A program made the translations under genes and the position numbers. A model generated the notes under the pieces. It saw nothing but the letters and a program-made list of their open reading frames with translations. It searched no databases and had not been told where the DNA came from. This document shows positions 6,677 to 13,353 of a stretch of DNA of 13,353 nucleotides, one piece after another (position 1 is the stretch's first letter; each line of letters begins with the position of its first letter). Location of the stretch: the NCBI GenBank assembly GCA_959026535.1, contig CAUFMB010000050.1, forward strand, positions 1-13,353. The letters are read 5' to 3'. The DNA comes from an uncultured Collinsella sp. (GTDB lineage Bacteria > Actinomycetota > Coriobacteriia > Coriobacteriales > Coriobacteriaceae).

Positions 6677-8353
6677 TTACGAGAGCGACGTTCTCAGCAA
6701 CTCATTGAAGAGCTTGGGGTTGCCCTTGCCGCGGCTCGCCTTCATGCACTGGCCCACCAAATAGCCGATGACCTTCTGGTTGCCGTCACGATACTGCTGC
6801 GCCTGATCGGCACAGTTTGCCAGCACCTCGTCCACGATCGGCTGCAGCGCGCCGGCATCGCTCACCTGACGCATACCGCGCTCGTCGACGATCTTGTTGG
6901 GATCGTCGCCGGTCTGAGCCATGGCCTCAAAGACCTCGTGCGCCTGGTTAGAGCTGATGGCATCGGTCGCCAGCAGCTTGGCCAGCGCTGCCACCTGAGC
7001 CGGCGCGATGCCGGACTCGGCCAGCGAGACGCCCGCGCCCTTAAGGTAGGCGATCATCTCGTTCACCAGCAGGTTTGCGACCGTCTGAGCCTCCTTGCCG
7101 GCCATACCGGCAGCGGCAGCCTCAAAGAAGTCGGCAAACTCGGGGTCGCCGGCAATCTGCTCGGCATCGGCCGCCTTAATACCAAAGTCGGCCTCAAAAC
7201 GGGCGCACTTGGCATCGGGCAGCTCGGGAATCTCGCCACGGCAGCGGTCGATAAACTCGTCGTCCAGGTCGAATGGCGCCAGATCGGGGTCGGGGAACAG
7301 GCGATAGTCATCGGCCGTCTCCTTGACGCGCATGACCACGGTGCGCTTGCGGCTGGGCTCCCAGTGGCGGGTCTCCTGATAGATGATGCCGCCCTCCTCG
7401 AGCACCTCGGCCTGACGGCAGATCTCGTAGGCAAGGCCATCGTGCAGGCTCTTGAACGAGTTGAGGTTCTTGAGCTCGGTCTTGGTACCCAGCTTGGTCT
7501 CGCCGCGGCGGCGCAGCGACACGTTGCCGTCGCAGCGCATGGAACCCTTCTCCATGGAGCAATCGGAAATGCCCAGCGTCACAAAGATGCGACGGAGCTT
7601 CTCCATAAACAGACGCGCTTCCTCGGGCGTGCGCAGATCGGGCTCGGTGACGAGCTCAATCAGCGGCGTGCCGCAGCGGTTGTAGTCGACGAGCGACTCG
7701 GCCGCGGCGGTAATGCGGCCCTCGGCACCGCCCACATGGACCATCTTGGCGGCGTCCTCCTCCATGTGGATGCGCAGAATGCGGATGGGCACCGTGTAGG
7801 AACCGTCCTCGCGACGCTCAGGCATCTGCAAGTTGGACGCATCATAGCTGGCCAGGTGACCGGCGCGCTGGTTACCCTCGCGCATGGTCGACGTCATGGA
7901 CGTGGACAGACCCTCGGCGTTGGCCGAGGCGCTCGCCAGGCTCTGGGCCTCGGCCTCGCCAAAGGCGCAGTCGGGGCGCTCGGCGGCACCGCGACCGGTC
8001 ACGTCCAGGTCCAGGTGACCGTACATGGCAAAGGCGACCGGACCCTGCGTGGTCTGGAAGTTCTTGGCCATATCGGGATAGAAGTAGTGCTTGCGGTAGA
8101 ACATCGAGTGGCGCTGGATCTCGCAGTTGGTGGCGAGACCGGCCTTGACGATGCTCTCGATGGCGCGCTTGTTGGGCACCGGCAGGGCGCCGGGCAGGCC
8201 CAAGCACACCGGGCACACGTTGGCGTTGGGCTCGTCATCGTGGCTGAGCTTGCAGTTGCAGAACATCTTGGTGTCGAGTGCAGTGAGCTCGGTATGGATC
8301 TCCAGGCCGATCACGGCCTCCCAATCCTGCAGGACCTCGGAAAGCTCCTTCAT
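6677..8353 (-). CDS. gatB: Asp-tRNA(Asn)/Glu-tRNA(Gln) amidotransferase subunit B
   Basis: GatB binds misacylated Glu-tRNA(Gln) or Asp-tRNA(Asn), activates the acyl carboxylate with ATP and uses ammonia from GatA to form the amide. The protein opens with WEAVIGLEIHTEL (11-23) and has a zinc-type cluster C32, C34, C47, C50. The core motifs RIHMEEDAAK (194-203), GTPLIELVTEPDLRTPEEA (228-246), CDGNVSLR (274-281) and TELKNLNSFKS (292-302) are intact. The C-terminal ~150 residues match the YqeY-like tRNA-binding tail. At 558 residues it is longer than the usual ~475-500. Most of the excess is a segment at about 120-187, rich in Ala, Ser, Glu and Thr, between YGHLDLDV and the MEED strand. Its ATG overlaps the gatA stop as TAATG, with GGGAGG upstream. 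Confidence 0.97.
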   Translation of the reverse strand: MKELSEVLQDWEAVIGLEIHTELTALDTKMFCNCKLSHDDEPNANVCPVCLGLPGALPVPNKRAIESIVKAGLATNCEIQRHSMFYRKHYFYPDMAKNFQTTQGPVAFAMYGHLDLDVTGRGAAERPDCAFGEAEAQSLASASANAEGLSTSMTSTMREGNQRAGHLASYDASNLQMPERREDGSYTVPIRILRIHMEEDAAKMVHVGGAEGRITAAAESLVDYNRCGTPLIELVTEPDLRTPEEARLFMEKLRRIFVTLGISDCSMEKGSMRCDGNVSLRRRGETKLGTKTELKNLNSFKSLHDGLAYEICRQAEVLEEGGIIYQETRHWEPSRKRTVVMRVKETADDYRLFPDPDLAPFDLDDEFIDRCRGEIPELPDAKCARFEADFGIKAADAEQIAGDPEFADFFEAAAAGMAGKEAQTVANLLVNEMIAYLKGAGVSLAESGIAPAQVAALAKLLATDAISSNQAHEVFEAMAQTGDDPNKIVDERGMRQVSDAGALQPIVDEVLANCADQAQQYRDGNQKVIGYLVGQCMKASRGKGNPKLFNELLRTSLS

Positions 8354-9867
8354 TACAGCTCGCCTCCCTTCCCGGCAAAATCGGGCGCGACGGAAAGCGC
8401 GGGCGCACCCGTGGCGGCATCGGCAAAGCCGCGCTCCAGGGCGCGGGCAAACGTGAGCAGCTGACGGTCCTTAAAGGCAGGTCCCACCAGCTGGGCAGAA
8501 ACGGGCAGCTGAGTATCCTCGCCCAGGCCCAGCGGCACCGAGATACCACCGTTGCCGCAGATGTTGAGCGAGATGGTGTACAGGTCGGAGAGGTACATCT
8601 GCGTGGGGTCGCTGATCTCGCCAAACTTAAAGGCCGTGCGCGGCGAGGCGGACATGAGGATGGTGTCCACCTTGGCATACGCGGCGTCGTAGTCCTGCGT
8701 GATGAGCGTGCGGGCCTTTTGCGCAGCGTAGTAATACTTGTCGTACACGCCCGAGCTCAGCAGGTAGGCGCCGAGCATCTGACGGCGCTTGGCCTCGGCG
8801 CCAAAGCCGTGGGCGCGCGACAGCGAGCTCTGGTCGGACAGGTTGGCGCAGCCTTTCTCCTGGTAGCCGTAGCGAATGCCGTCGAAGCGGGCCAGGTTGG
8901 AGAACGCCTCGGCCGGGCCGATGACGTAGTAGGCGGCGATGGCGGCGTCCAGGTGCGGCAGATCGACCTCGACCAGCTCGGCACCCTGGTTCTGCAGCTC
9001 CTGGGCGGCGCGCTGAACAGCGGCCTTGACCTCGGACGTCAGGCCCTCGGCCTCCATAAACGCGGGGATGATGCCCACGCGCTTGCCCTCGATGCTGTCG
9101 TTGAGATGCTCGGTAAAGTCGACGGCGCAATCCTGGCTGGTGCAGTCGTACGGATCGTGGCCCGCGCCGGTAAGCGCGTTCATGGCCAGCGCGACATCCT
9201 CGACCGTGCGGCCAAAGGGCCCCACCTGGTCGAGCGACGAGCCAAAGGCAACCACGCCGTAACGGCTCACGGCGCCATACGTGGGCTTAAAGCCCACCAC
9301 GCCGCAAAGGCTCGCCGGCTGGCGGATGGAGCCGCCGGTGTCCGAGCCCAGCGAGAGCGCGACCTCGCCCGCGGCGACGGCGGCAGCGGAGCCGCCCGAG
9401 GAGCCGCCGGGCACGCGCTCGGTATCCCAGGGGTTGTTGGTACGGTGGAAGGCCGAGCTCTCGGTAGAGCTGCCAAAGGCGAACTCATCCATGTTGGCCT
9501 TGCCCATGGGCAGGCAGCCGGCGTCGAGCATGCGCTGGACGCAGCTGGCGGTGTAGACGCTCTGGTAGCCCTCGAGCATGCGAGAAGCGCAGGTGGTGCG
9601 CGTACCCACGAGGTTCATGTTGTCCTTGATGGCCAGCGGCACGCCCGCAAGCGGGGGCAGCGGCTTTCCGGCGGCACGGACGGCGTCCACGCGCGCGGCG
9701 GCCTCGAGCGCAAGCTCGGGCGACACCTGCAGGAATGCCTGGACCCCGCCCTCGCGCGCCTCGATGGCGGCAAGGGAGGCCTGGGCCACCTCGGTAGCGG
9801 TAAAGTCGCCGGCGGCAACGCCCGCGGCGATCTGGGCGGCGGTAAGGGAATCGAAGCTCTGCGCCAT
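8353..9867 (-). CDS. gatA: Asp-tRNA(Asn)/Glu-tRNA(Gln) amidotransferase subunit A (glutaminase)
   Basis: GatA hydrolyses glutamine and channels ammonia to GatB. At 504 residues it is of normal or slightly long length. The amidase-signature Ser-cisSer-Lys triad is complete: K81 in GVPLAIKDN, cis-S156 in RVPGGSSGGSAAAVA and nucleophile S180 in GSDTGGSIRQPA. These keep the spacing of the Staphylococcus aureus enzyme (K79, S154, S178). The start ATG overlaps the gatC TAA by one base (TAATG) with GGGGGAGAG upstream, and its own stop overlaps gatB in the same way, so the three subunits are probably made in a fixed ratio by translational coupling. The enzyme acts in the cytoplasm as a GatCAB complex. 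Its presence suggests that the organism makes Gln-tRNA and/or Asn-tRNA by the indirect route. Confidence 0.98.
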   Translation of the reverse strand: MAQSFDSLTAAQIAAGVAAGDFTATEVAQASLAAIEAREGGVQAFLQVSPELALEAAARVDAVRAAGKPLPPLAGVPLAIKDNMNLVGTRTTCASRMLEGYQSVYTASCVQRMLDAGCLPMGKANMDEFAFGSSTESSAFHRTNNPWDTERVPGGSSGGSAAAVAAGEVALSLGSDTGGSIRQPASLCGVVGFKPTYGAVSRYGVVAFGSSLDQVGPFGRTVEDVALAMNALTGAGHDPYDCTSQDCAVDFTEHLNDSIEGKRVGIIPAFMEAEGLTSEVKAAVQRAAQELQNQGAELVEVDLPHLDAAIAAYYVIGPAEAFSNLARFDGIRYGYQEKGCANLSDQSSLSRAHGFGAEAKRRQMLGAYLLSSGVYDKYYYAAQKARTLITQDYDAAYAKVDTILMSASPRTAFKFGEISDPTQMYLSDLYTISLNICGNGGISVPLGLGEDTQLPVSAQLVGPAFKDRQLLTFARALERGFADAATGAPALSVAPDFAGKGGEL

Positions 9868-10178
9868 TACTCGCTCTCCCCCTCTCCCAAAATGGACGGC
9901 ACGCGGAAGTAGCGGTCGCGCGCGCTGCCGGCGTTTTCGAGCGCGACGTCGAGCGGCAGGTCGCGCTCGGGCTCGCGCAGGTCATCGCCCATCACGTTGG
10001 ACAGGCTTCCGATGGGATGGAACGTGGGCTCCACGTCGGGCAAGTCATATTGCAAGACGGGCTCGAGCATCTGGACGGCGTCGTTCATGTAGGACGTCAT
10101 CTGGGTGAGCTCATCATCGGTCAGTGCGATCTTTGCGTACTCGGCGATGCCGCGCACGTCTTTCTCGCTGAGTGCCAT
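9867..10178 (-). CDS. gatC: Asp-tRNA(Asn)/Glu-tRNA(Gln) amidotransferase subunit C
   Basis: GatC is the small belt-like subunit that holds GatA and GatB together. The product is 103 residues from the chosen ATG at 10178, which has AAGGGAG about 5 nt upstream; an ATG at 10196 would add six residues but has no ribosome-binding site. Typical GatC features are visible: the N-terminal helix SEKDVRGIAEYAKIALTDDE, then the conserved aspartate/proline stretch (LPDVEPTFHP, LREPERD) and the C-terminal AGSARDRYFRVPSIL. It is the first gene of gatCAB, with a one-base overlap into gatA. The gene order C-A-B is the common bacterial arrangement. Confidence 0.95.
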   Translation of the reverse strand: MALSEKDVRGIAEYAKIALTDDELTQMTSYMNDAVQMLEPVLQYDLPDVEPTFHPIGSLSNVMGDDLREPERDLPLDVALENAGSARDRYFRVPSILGEGESE

Positions 10179-10213
10179 AGGCGCTCCCTTCCGCATAACA
10201 GATAAACCGCTCT

Positions 10214-10219
10214 AGTATA
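10214..10219 (-). promoter_or_regulatory. probable -10 box of the gatCAB promoter
   Basis: The minus strand reads TATACT (5 of 6 consensus), 36 bp upstream of the gatC ATG, which would give a leader of about 28 nt. No convincing -35 hexamer is found at 16-18 bp upstream (CTGCTC at 17 bp), so this is tentative. Confidence 0.4.
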
Positions 10220-10260
10220 CAAGGCAACGCCGCTTGGAGCAGGTGCTTTACCCAAATGCA

Positions 10261-10376
10261 GCGAAAACGTAACGAGGGCGGCGGTTGGCAGGAGGCGGGC
10301 TGACGGTTCTGCAGCGAAAACCGCACCGCCCATAGCGAAAACCGTCCCGCCCGCAACGAAAAGCATCACAACATTC
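10261..10376. repeat. GCGAAAAC repeat cluster with 21-bp periodicity
   Basis: GCGAAAACCG occurs at 10314-10323 and 10335-10344, and a diverged ACGAAAAGC at 10356-10364, exactly 21 bp apart, with CCGCCC also repeated at the same offset. A further GCGAAAACG at 10261-10269 is out of register. The 21-bp step equals two helical turns, so a protein could contact all copies on one face. The cluster sits upstream of the gat promoter and merges into the hairpin at 10364-10420. The copies are too few and too degenerate for a CRISPR array. Confidence 0.65.
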
Positions 10377-10420
10377 GACGCTTTTCGCCAAAATCGAGAT
10401 TTTCATCGAATGTTGTGATG
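10364..10420 (-). terminator. 15-bp inverted repeat, terminator-like for the sortase transcript
   Basis: CATCACAACATTCGA (10364-10378) and TCGAATGTTGTGATG (10406-10420) are perfectly complementary across 27 nt, which itself contains AAAATC-GA-GATTTT (10390-10403). In the minus direction the stem is followed by CTTTTCG. It lies 60-120 bp past the sortase stop. The long loop and short T-run make it an imperfect terminator; it may equally be part of a dispersed palindromic element. Confidence 0.5.
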
Positions 10421-10434
10421 GTTTGGAAGTCCCG

Positions 10435-10469
10435 ACCACCACAAAGGTGTCTGTCCCCATTGTGGTGGT
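10435..10469. repeat. second REP-like hairpin, downstream of the sortase
   Basis: ACCACCACAA (10435-10444) pairs perfectly with TTGTGGTGGT (10460-10469) around a 15-nt loop. The minus-strand loop region reads GGGGACAGACACC. It ends 13 bp from the sortase stop codon. Shared blocks with the element at 147-187 (CACAATG, GGGACAG, CCTTTGT, all on the minus strand and in the same order) indicate two divergent members of one family, both just beyond the 3' ends of minus-strand genes. Confidence 0.75.
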
Positions 10470-10482
10470 TCTGGAGAATGTC

Positions 10483-11421
10483 TTATGCCGAGGCCTTGGC
10501 CTTGCGGCGCTTGCGGACCGCGTGGATAACGATGTCCAGCAGCAACAGCACAATGGCTACGACCACAATGAGCACGGCAAACTCGCGCTTGCCCCAGTGG
10601 CGGCCGGCCAGCGACTTTTGCTTGTCGACGTCCTTCTTGTTGTACTTGGTGCGCACGCAATGCACCAGCAGGCGATGGTCGTTCACGCCGTAGGGCGTGC
10701 AGGTGACGAGCGTCACCTTGTCGGCGCCGGGTTCGATGGTCAGCGACTCCATCTCCTCGGGCAGCACGACCTCGGAGTCCACCATCTTGTAGGCGAGCGT
10801 CTTGTTCATGGTGTGCAGCAGCACCAGGTCGCCGCGCTCCAGCGAGTGGATGTCGTCGAACATGCTCAGGTTGCGCATGCCCGAGTGCGCGGTGAGCACG
10901 CAATGCGTCGAGGTGCCGCCCACCGGCAGGCTTGTGCCCTCCAAGTGGCCGACGCCCGCCATAAGGACTTCTTCGCTCGTGCCGTGGTAGATGGGCATGC
11001 TCACGTCGATGGAAGGGATTTCGACCCAGCTCATCATGGGGTCTCGGTCAAAGATGAGCTGCTGAGCGTAGGGCTCGATCTGGTCGGCGGGGAGCTCGGT
11101 AGCCTCGCCCGCCAGCTGCTCGTTAAAGGAGCGCGCCTGGAGCAGGATGCGCTCGCGCTCCTCGGCAGACAGCGCGTCCACGGTGCTGGACACCGTGCTG
11201 ATCTGGTTGAACACGCCCGAGGCCTCGAGCCGGTCCAAGATCCACGGCCAGGTCATAAGGCCCACGCCAATAAGGATGATGACGATGGTGATGAGCCGGT
11301 CGGCCCAGCGCGGCAGCCGCTTGCGGCGGCGCTTGGGCTTTTGTTGAGGTTTGGGCTGAGGGCTCGAGCCGCCGTTATCCGCGGTGTTATTGCCCTTCAT
11401 ATGTTTGGCGCCCTGCACCAT
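10483..11421 (-). CDS. class C-type (pilin-polymerising) sortase
   Basis: This 312-residue membrane-anchored transpeptidase has a basic, Pro/Lys-rich cytoplasmic head (about 20-40), a first membrane helix (about 43-61), an extracellular catalytic domain and a C-terminal helix (about 281-300) followed by KRRKAK. The catalytic triad is H179 (VLTAHSG), C241 (TLVTCTPYG) and R250 (NDHRLLV). MSWVEIPSIDVSMPIYHGTSEEVL (130-153) matches the class C core, as does the second membrane helix. The lid region before the core (residues 95-128) has ARSFNEQLAG but I do not see the canonical aromatic DPF/DPW lid plug. Start ATG 11421 has GAGGAG 9 nt upstream. Class C sortases usually sit beside pilin genes; here no LPXTG-type protein is adjacent, so substrates must be encoded elsewhere. 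It could alternatively act as a housekeeping anchoring sortase. Confidence 0.93.
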   Translation of the reverse strand: MVQGAKHMKGNNTADNGGSSPQPKPQQKPKRRRKRLPRWADRLITIVIILIGVGLMTWPWILDRLEASGVFNQISTVSSTVDALSAEERERILLQARSFNEQLAGEATELPADQIEPYAQQLIFDRDPMMSWVEIPSIDVSMPIYHGTSEEVLMAGVGHLEGTSLPVGGTSTHCVLTAHSGMRNLSMFDDIHSLERGDLVLLHTMNKTLAYKMVDSEVVLPEEMESLTIEPGADKVTLVTCTPYGVNDHRLLVHCVRTKYNKKDVDKQKSLAGRHWGKREFAVLIVVVAIVLLLLDIVIHAVRKRRKAKASA

Positions 11422-11459
11422 CGCCGGTCACTCCTCTACGACTCAAGTTGTCTAAACAA

Positions 11460-11465
11460 ATAATA
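11460..11465 (-). promoter_or_regulatory. possible -10 box of the sortase gene
   Basis: The minus strand reads TATTAT (5 of 6 consensus) 39 bp upstream of the sortase ATG, in the 111-bp gap after the nucleotidyltransferase gene. No matching -35 hexamer is visible at normal spacing, and no clear terminator for the upstream operon is seen in the same gap, so read-through cannot be excluded. Confidence 0.25.
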
Positions 11466-11532
11466 GCCGATTAGCGAGCTCCCGCGCCAGACAACGCAGC
11501 TAGACTGCACCGTCCGGGCCACGTAACCCCAC

Positions 11533-12306
11533 TCAACCAATCAAGCCATATGTTGCTTTCATCGTCTCGAGCAACTGCGCCATCGTTACGCCCGCAACCC
11601 CAATCTGTTTCAGATTGACGTCGCCCACCTCGCAATCTTTAACAAACGCAAGCATATCGTCCTTCAGCTCTCCGCGCAGGTCGACACCTTCCGACTCGCC
11701 AAGCAGCTGAGCAAGCCTCAGCGCATCGCGTTTATGCTTTTTTACCTTCTTCGAATCAACGTTCTCCCCCGCTTCCCTTCTGGCTTTTAGGTCGAGATAC
11801 GCCTTCGCTTTGAACGGGACAATGTATTCCGTACCCAGGACCGAAACGCCGTCTACGGTCCGAATTCCCTGAAGGAACAAGCTGTAGTAAGCATCGTCCA
11901 ACAAAATTGCCGAAAGACTGCTTATGTTTTCATCAACGTGAATTGGCGCCGCATCAATCCCCTCACGACCCTTTAGAAAGTCGGGGCACTTCGCGAAGAG
12001 TTCGATCATATGGGGGTAACCCGGCCTCTTTGGCTCTGTAAACCGATAAAAACATGAGCCTTTACCTTCGCCCCAGCCGCAGCGGTAACCGCCATCACGC
12101 ACCAAAGTCCATATAGCTTCTGCCGTCTGAGGCAACCGGTCATCGGCGACAATTACCACATCAAAATCGTGAGTCATCCTAAACGGAAGTCCCGCCTCCG
12201 CGAGCAAAATGTCGCATGCCGTGCCGCCGATAAGAGCATACGATCCTGCAGCTTCTTGCATATGCTGCTGAAATTCTTGGAGACCTTCTACAGCGCTTCT
12301 TGCCAT
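11533..12306 (-). CDS. AbiEii/MenT-like nucleotidyltransferase, putative type IV toxin
   Basis: This 257-residue protein belongs to the minimal nucleotidyltransferase group that includes AbiEii/AbiGii toxins. The visible active-site pattern is YALIGGTACDILL (23-35), then RMTHDFDVVI (43-52) with D47 and D49 as metal ligands, and an acidic residue in HMIELF (99-104). Downstream, VPFKAKAYLDLKAR (163-176) and the basic KKVKKHKRDALRLAQLL (186-202) match the Lys and KxDxxxL region of the family. Related toxins add nucleotides to tRNA 3' ends or otherwise modify RNA; the substrate here is unknown. The ATG at 12306 has GGAAAGGA 6 nt upstream and overlaps the preceding winged-helix gene by 19 bp, the usual antitoxin-toxin coupling. 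No membrane or secretion signal is present. Confidence 0.82.
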   Translation of the reverse strand: MARSAVEGLQEFQQHMQEAAGSYALIGGTACDILLAEAGLPFRMTHDFDVVIVADDRLPQTAEAIWTLVRDGGYRCGWGEGKGSCFYRFTEPKRPGYPHMIELFAKCPDFLKGREGIDAAPIHVDENISSLSAILLDDAYYSLFLQGIRTVDGVSVLGTEYIVPFKAKAYLDLKARREAGENVDSKKVKKHKRDALRLAQLLGESEGVDLRGELKDDMLAFVKDCEVGDVNLKQIGVAGVTMAQLLETMKATYGLIG

Positions 12307-13256
12307 GGATATTCCTTTCCAAACATGCGATCGACTTCGAGCTGAATTCGCTCATCGTCGATTGCCGCCAAAGATAGCGCAAGTGAAATGTCGTCGATAC
12401 GGGAGGAGTTGGCAAACACGGGCGCATAGCGCCACACTTGGATCATCGCCGTTTCGTTATCCGGCAGTTCCCCGTCTGCGACTTCAAGGTCACGCAGCTC
12501 ACGCCATACACTTCTTAAGACAGCCTTTTGCTCCACGCCCGGCGCAGCGAGCATCGAACGCGCAGCGAGCGCCGTCTCCCCAGCGTCAGCAAGGCGATCG
12601 ATCTGTGGTGCCTTCCTTGCAAAAATAACCTTCGAGACAGGCGAGGAAAGCTCTGCAATGTGCTCACTGAGCAGTAGATCCACGACCACGGGTAACACAA
12701 TGACACGCCGTTCGCGCCGCTCGCGCCTTGCGAGCCCCCTGTCTACAAGCTCGGTTATGGCCTCACTCGCACGGCTTGCCGAAATCCCGAGCGCACGACA
12801 AAGGTCATCGGGATGATATGACTCCTGACCTGCTCCCCAGATTGCGGCAGCCTGCGCGTTGGGTGACATCTTGGTCGCGCGATTATGAAACCGGGCACCG
12901 CCTCTCTCCGTATAGGCAGCGCCCATAAATGGAAGAAAAGCCTGTCTACCGGGGCAAACAAAGTGAATCCCTTGCGCGACCAATGCCTTGCGCTGGCGCG
13001 CATCGGCATCAGGGAACGAAATGACAACAGGAGCCTCCGAACGCAAGGTTAGCTGGCTATAGACCCTTTTGGCCTCGGGAAGCCCGACGCCAGTAGGCAA
13101 ACTTGCAAGCAAAAAAGAAAAACCATTTGCGTCAACGGCGCGGACCTCAATCGACCGCAGATGCAGCGGCAAGTGTGCGGATCCAGGCCAAGTTTTAGCC
13201 TTGGCGGAGAGGCCCAGTGCTTCTTGTAAGTAGGTAAGCGCTTCGTTCATTTCCAT
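12288..13256 (-). CDS. winged-helix DNA-binding protein, putative AbiEi-like antitoxin
   Basis: This 322-residue protein is encoded first in the operon with the nucleotidyltransferase. A winged helix lies in the middle: residues 131-187 contain YHPDDLCRALGISASRASEA, then LVDRGLARRERRERRVIVLP as the wing. The ~130 residues before it include APVVISFPDADARQRKALVA (75-94) and FVCPGRQAFLPFMGAAYTER (99-118), a pattern I associate with DNA-binding proteins next to AbiEii genes. The C-terminal ~130 residues are helical and may bind the toxin. Classical AbiEi antitoxins carry the wHTH at the N-terminus, so the order here differs. ATG 13256 lies 24 nt or so from the predicted start point; ATG 13250 is a possible alternative, and neither has a strong ribosome-binding site. 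The role as antitoxin and autorepressor is inferred from context. Confidence 0.78.
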   Translation of the reverse strand: MEMNEALTYLQEALGLSAKAKTWPGSAHLPLHLRSIEVRAVDANGFSFLLASLPTGVGLPEAKRVYSQLTLRSEAPVVISFPDADARQRKALVAQGIHFVCPGRQAFLPFMGAAYTERGGARFHNRATKMSPNAQAAAIWGAGQESYHPDDLCRALGISASRASEAITELVDRGLARRERRERRVIVLPVVVDLLLSEHIAELSSPVSKVIFARKAPQIDRLADAGETALAARSMLAAPGVEQKAVLRSVWRELRDLEVADGELPDNETAMIQVWRYAPVFANSSRIDDISLALSLAAIDDERIQLEVDRMFGKEYPWQEAL

Positions 13257-13269
13257 CTTTTTCGCTTAG

Positions 13270-13287
13270 TTCCAGTTGATATTGGAA
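13270..13287. promoter_or_regulatory. operator-like dyad at the TA operon start point
   Basis: TTCCA (13270-13274) and TGGAA (13283-13287) form a perfect 5-bp dyad over 8 bp, located between the -10 box and the start codon and covering the expected transcription start. AbiEi-type antitoxins repress their own operon by binding inverted repeats in the promoter, so this is a plausible target. The arms are short. Confidence 0.45.
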
Positions 13288-13316
13288 TTATACATAATTT
13301 TCGGAAATGATGTGAT
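13287..13316 (-). promoter_or_regulatory. promoter of the winged-helix/nucleotidyltransferase operon
   Basis: The minus strand has a perfect TATAAT (plus 13287-13292) with ATCACA (plus 13311-13316, 4 of 6 to the -35 consensus) 18 bp upstream. The -10 box lies about 30 bp before the ATG at 13256, so the leader is only about 24 nt. The surrounding DNA is distinctly AT-rich compared with the rest of the window. Confidence 0.65.
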
Positions 13317-13353
13317 TTCTATCAGGTATGGGCCCGCATTTGAGTTTTCAAAA

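Noticed and set aside
6361..6764. short plus-strand frames (70 and 67 residues) between the ATPase gene and gatB
   Set aside because: They run through operator dyads, terminators and the palindrome, lack ribosome-binding sites and have no protein-like composition.
6938..8464. 508-residue open frame antisense to gatB and the end of gatA
   Set aside because: It is a mirror of a GC-biased real gene: low-complexity, rich in Gly, Ala, Leu, His and Val, no family motif, and gatB on the other strand is unmistakable.
8719..9912. 397-residue open frame antisense to gatA
   Set aside because: Low-complexity Ala/Gly/His-rich translation with no domain, fully opposite a gene with an intact catalytic triad.
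10314..10376. possible CRISPR-like array from 21-bp periodic repeats
   Set aside because: Only two good copies plus one diverged, no distinct spacers, no cas genes, and the period is a tandem repeat rather than repeat-spacer.
10423..11463. 346-residue open frame antisense to the sortase
   Set aside because: Begins inside a repeat hairpin and lies opposite a sortase with complete His-Cys-Arg residues; translation shows no recognisable fold.

Overview
The window looks like chromosomal DNA of a GC-rich actinobacterium, most likely a gut Coriobacteriia member of the Collinsella type. This rests on codon bias, a gatCAB operon, a class C-type sortase and an abundance of palindromic intergenic repeats. 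The genus is inferred from impression only, since no search was run. All protein genes except one AraC-type regulator lie on the minus strand.

Layout, left to right. Positions 1-196 hold no gene but carry a near-perfect palindromic REP-like hairpin (147-187). Positions 197-3778 hold two abutting genes for half-size ABC proteins, each a membrane domain fused to an ATPase domain. They probably form a heterodimer, and its D-loop and regulator resemble the siderophore-associated IrtAB/YbtPQ group. Divergent from them is an AraC-family regulator (3893-4897), with a good sigma-70 promoter and operator-like symmetry in the shared intergenic region. Positions 4963-6327 hold a stand-alone AAA_14/DUF4143 ATPase. 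Its promoter is embedded in two near-identical 33-bp-spaced dyads that are themselves framed by a perfect 9-bp inverted repeat.

Positions 6454-6673 are a non-coding region with two terminator-like hairpins and a 143-bp nested palindrome whose outer arms are a perfect 32-bp inverted repeat. Positions 6677-10178 are gatC-gatA-gatB, read in that order on the minus strand with TAATG stop/start overlaps; they encode the tRNA-dependent amidotransferase. Positions 10179-10482 are a composite repeat region (21-bp tandem repeat, 15-bp inverted repeat, second REP-like hairpin). Positions 10483-11421 encode a pilin-type sortase with no substrate gene in view.

Positions 11533-13256 hold an overlapping two-gene operon: a winged-helix protein followed by an AbiEii-like nucleotidyltransferase. 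It is best read as a type IV (AbiE-like) toxin-antitoxin or phage-defence module with an unusual antitoxin architecture, and it has its own TATAAT promoter and operator-like dyad. The accessory content (TA module, AAA_14 ATPase, repeats) surrounds the housekeeping gat operon. The strongest leads for new biology are the TA variant, the ATPase control region and the intergenic palindrome families.
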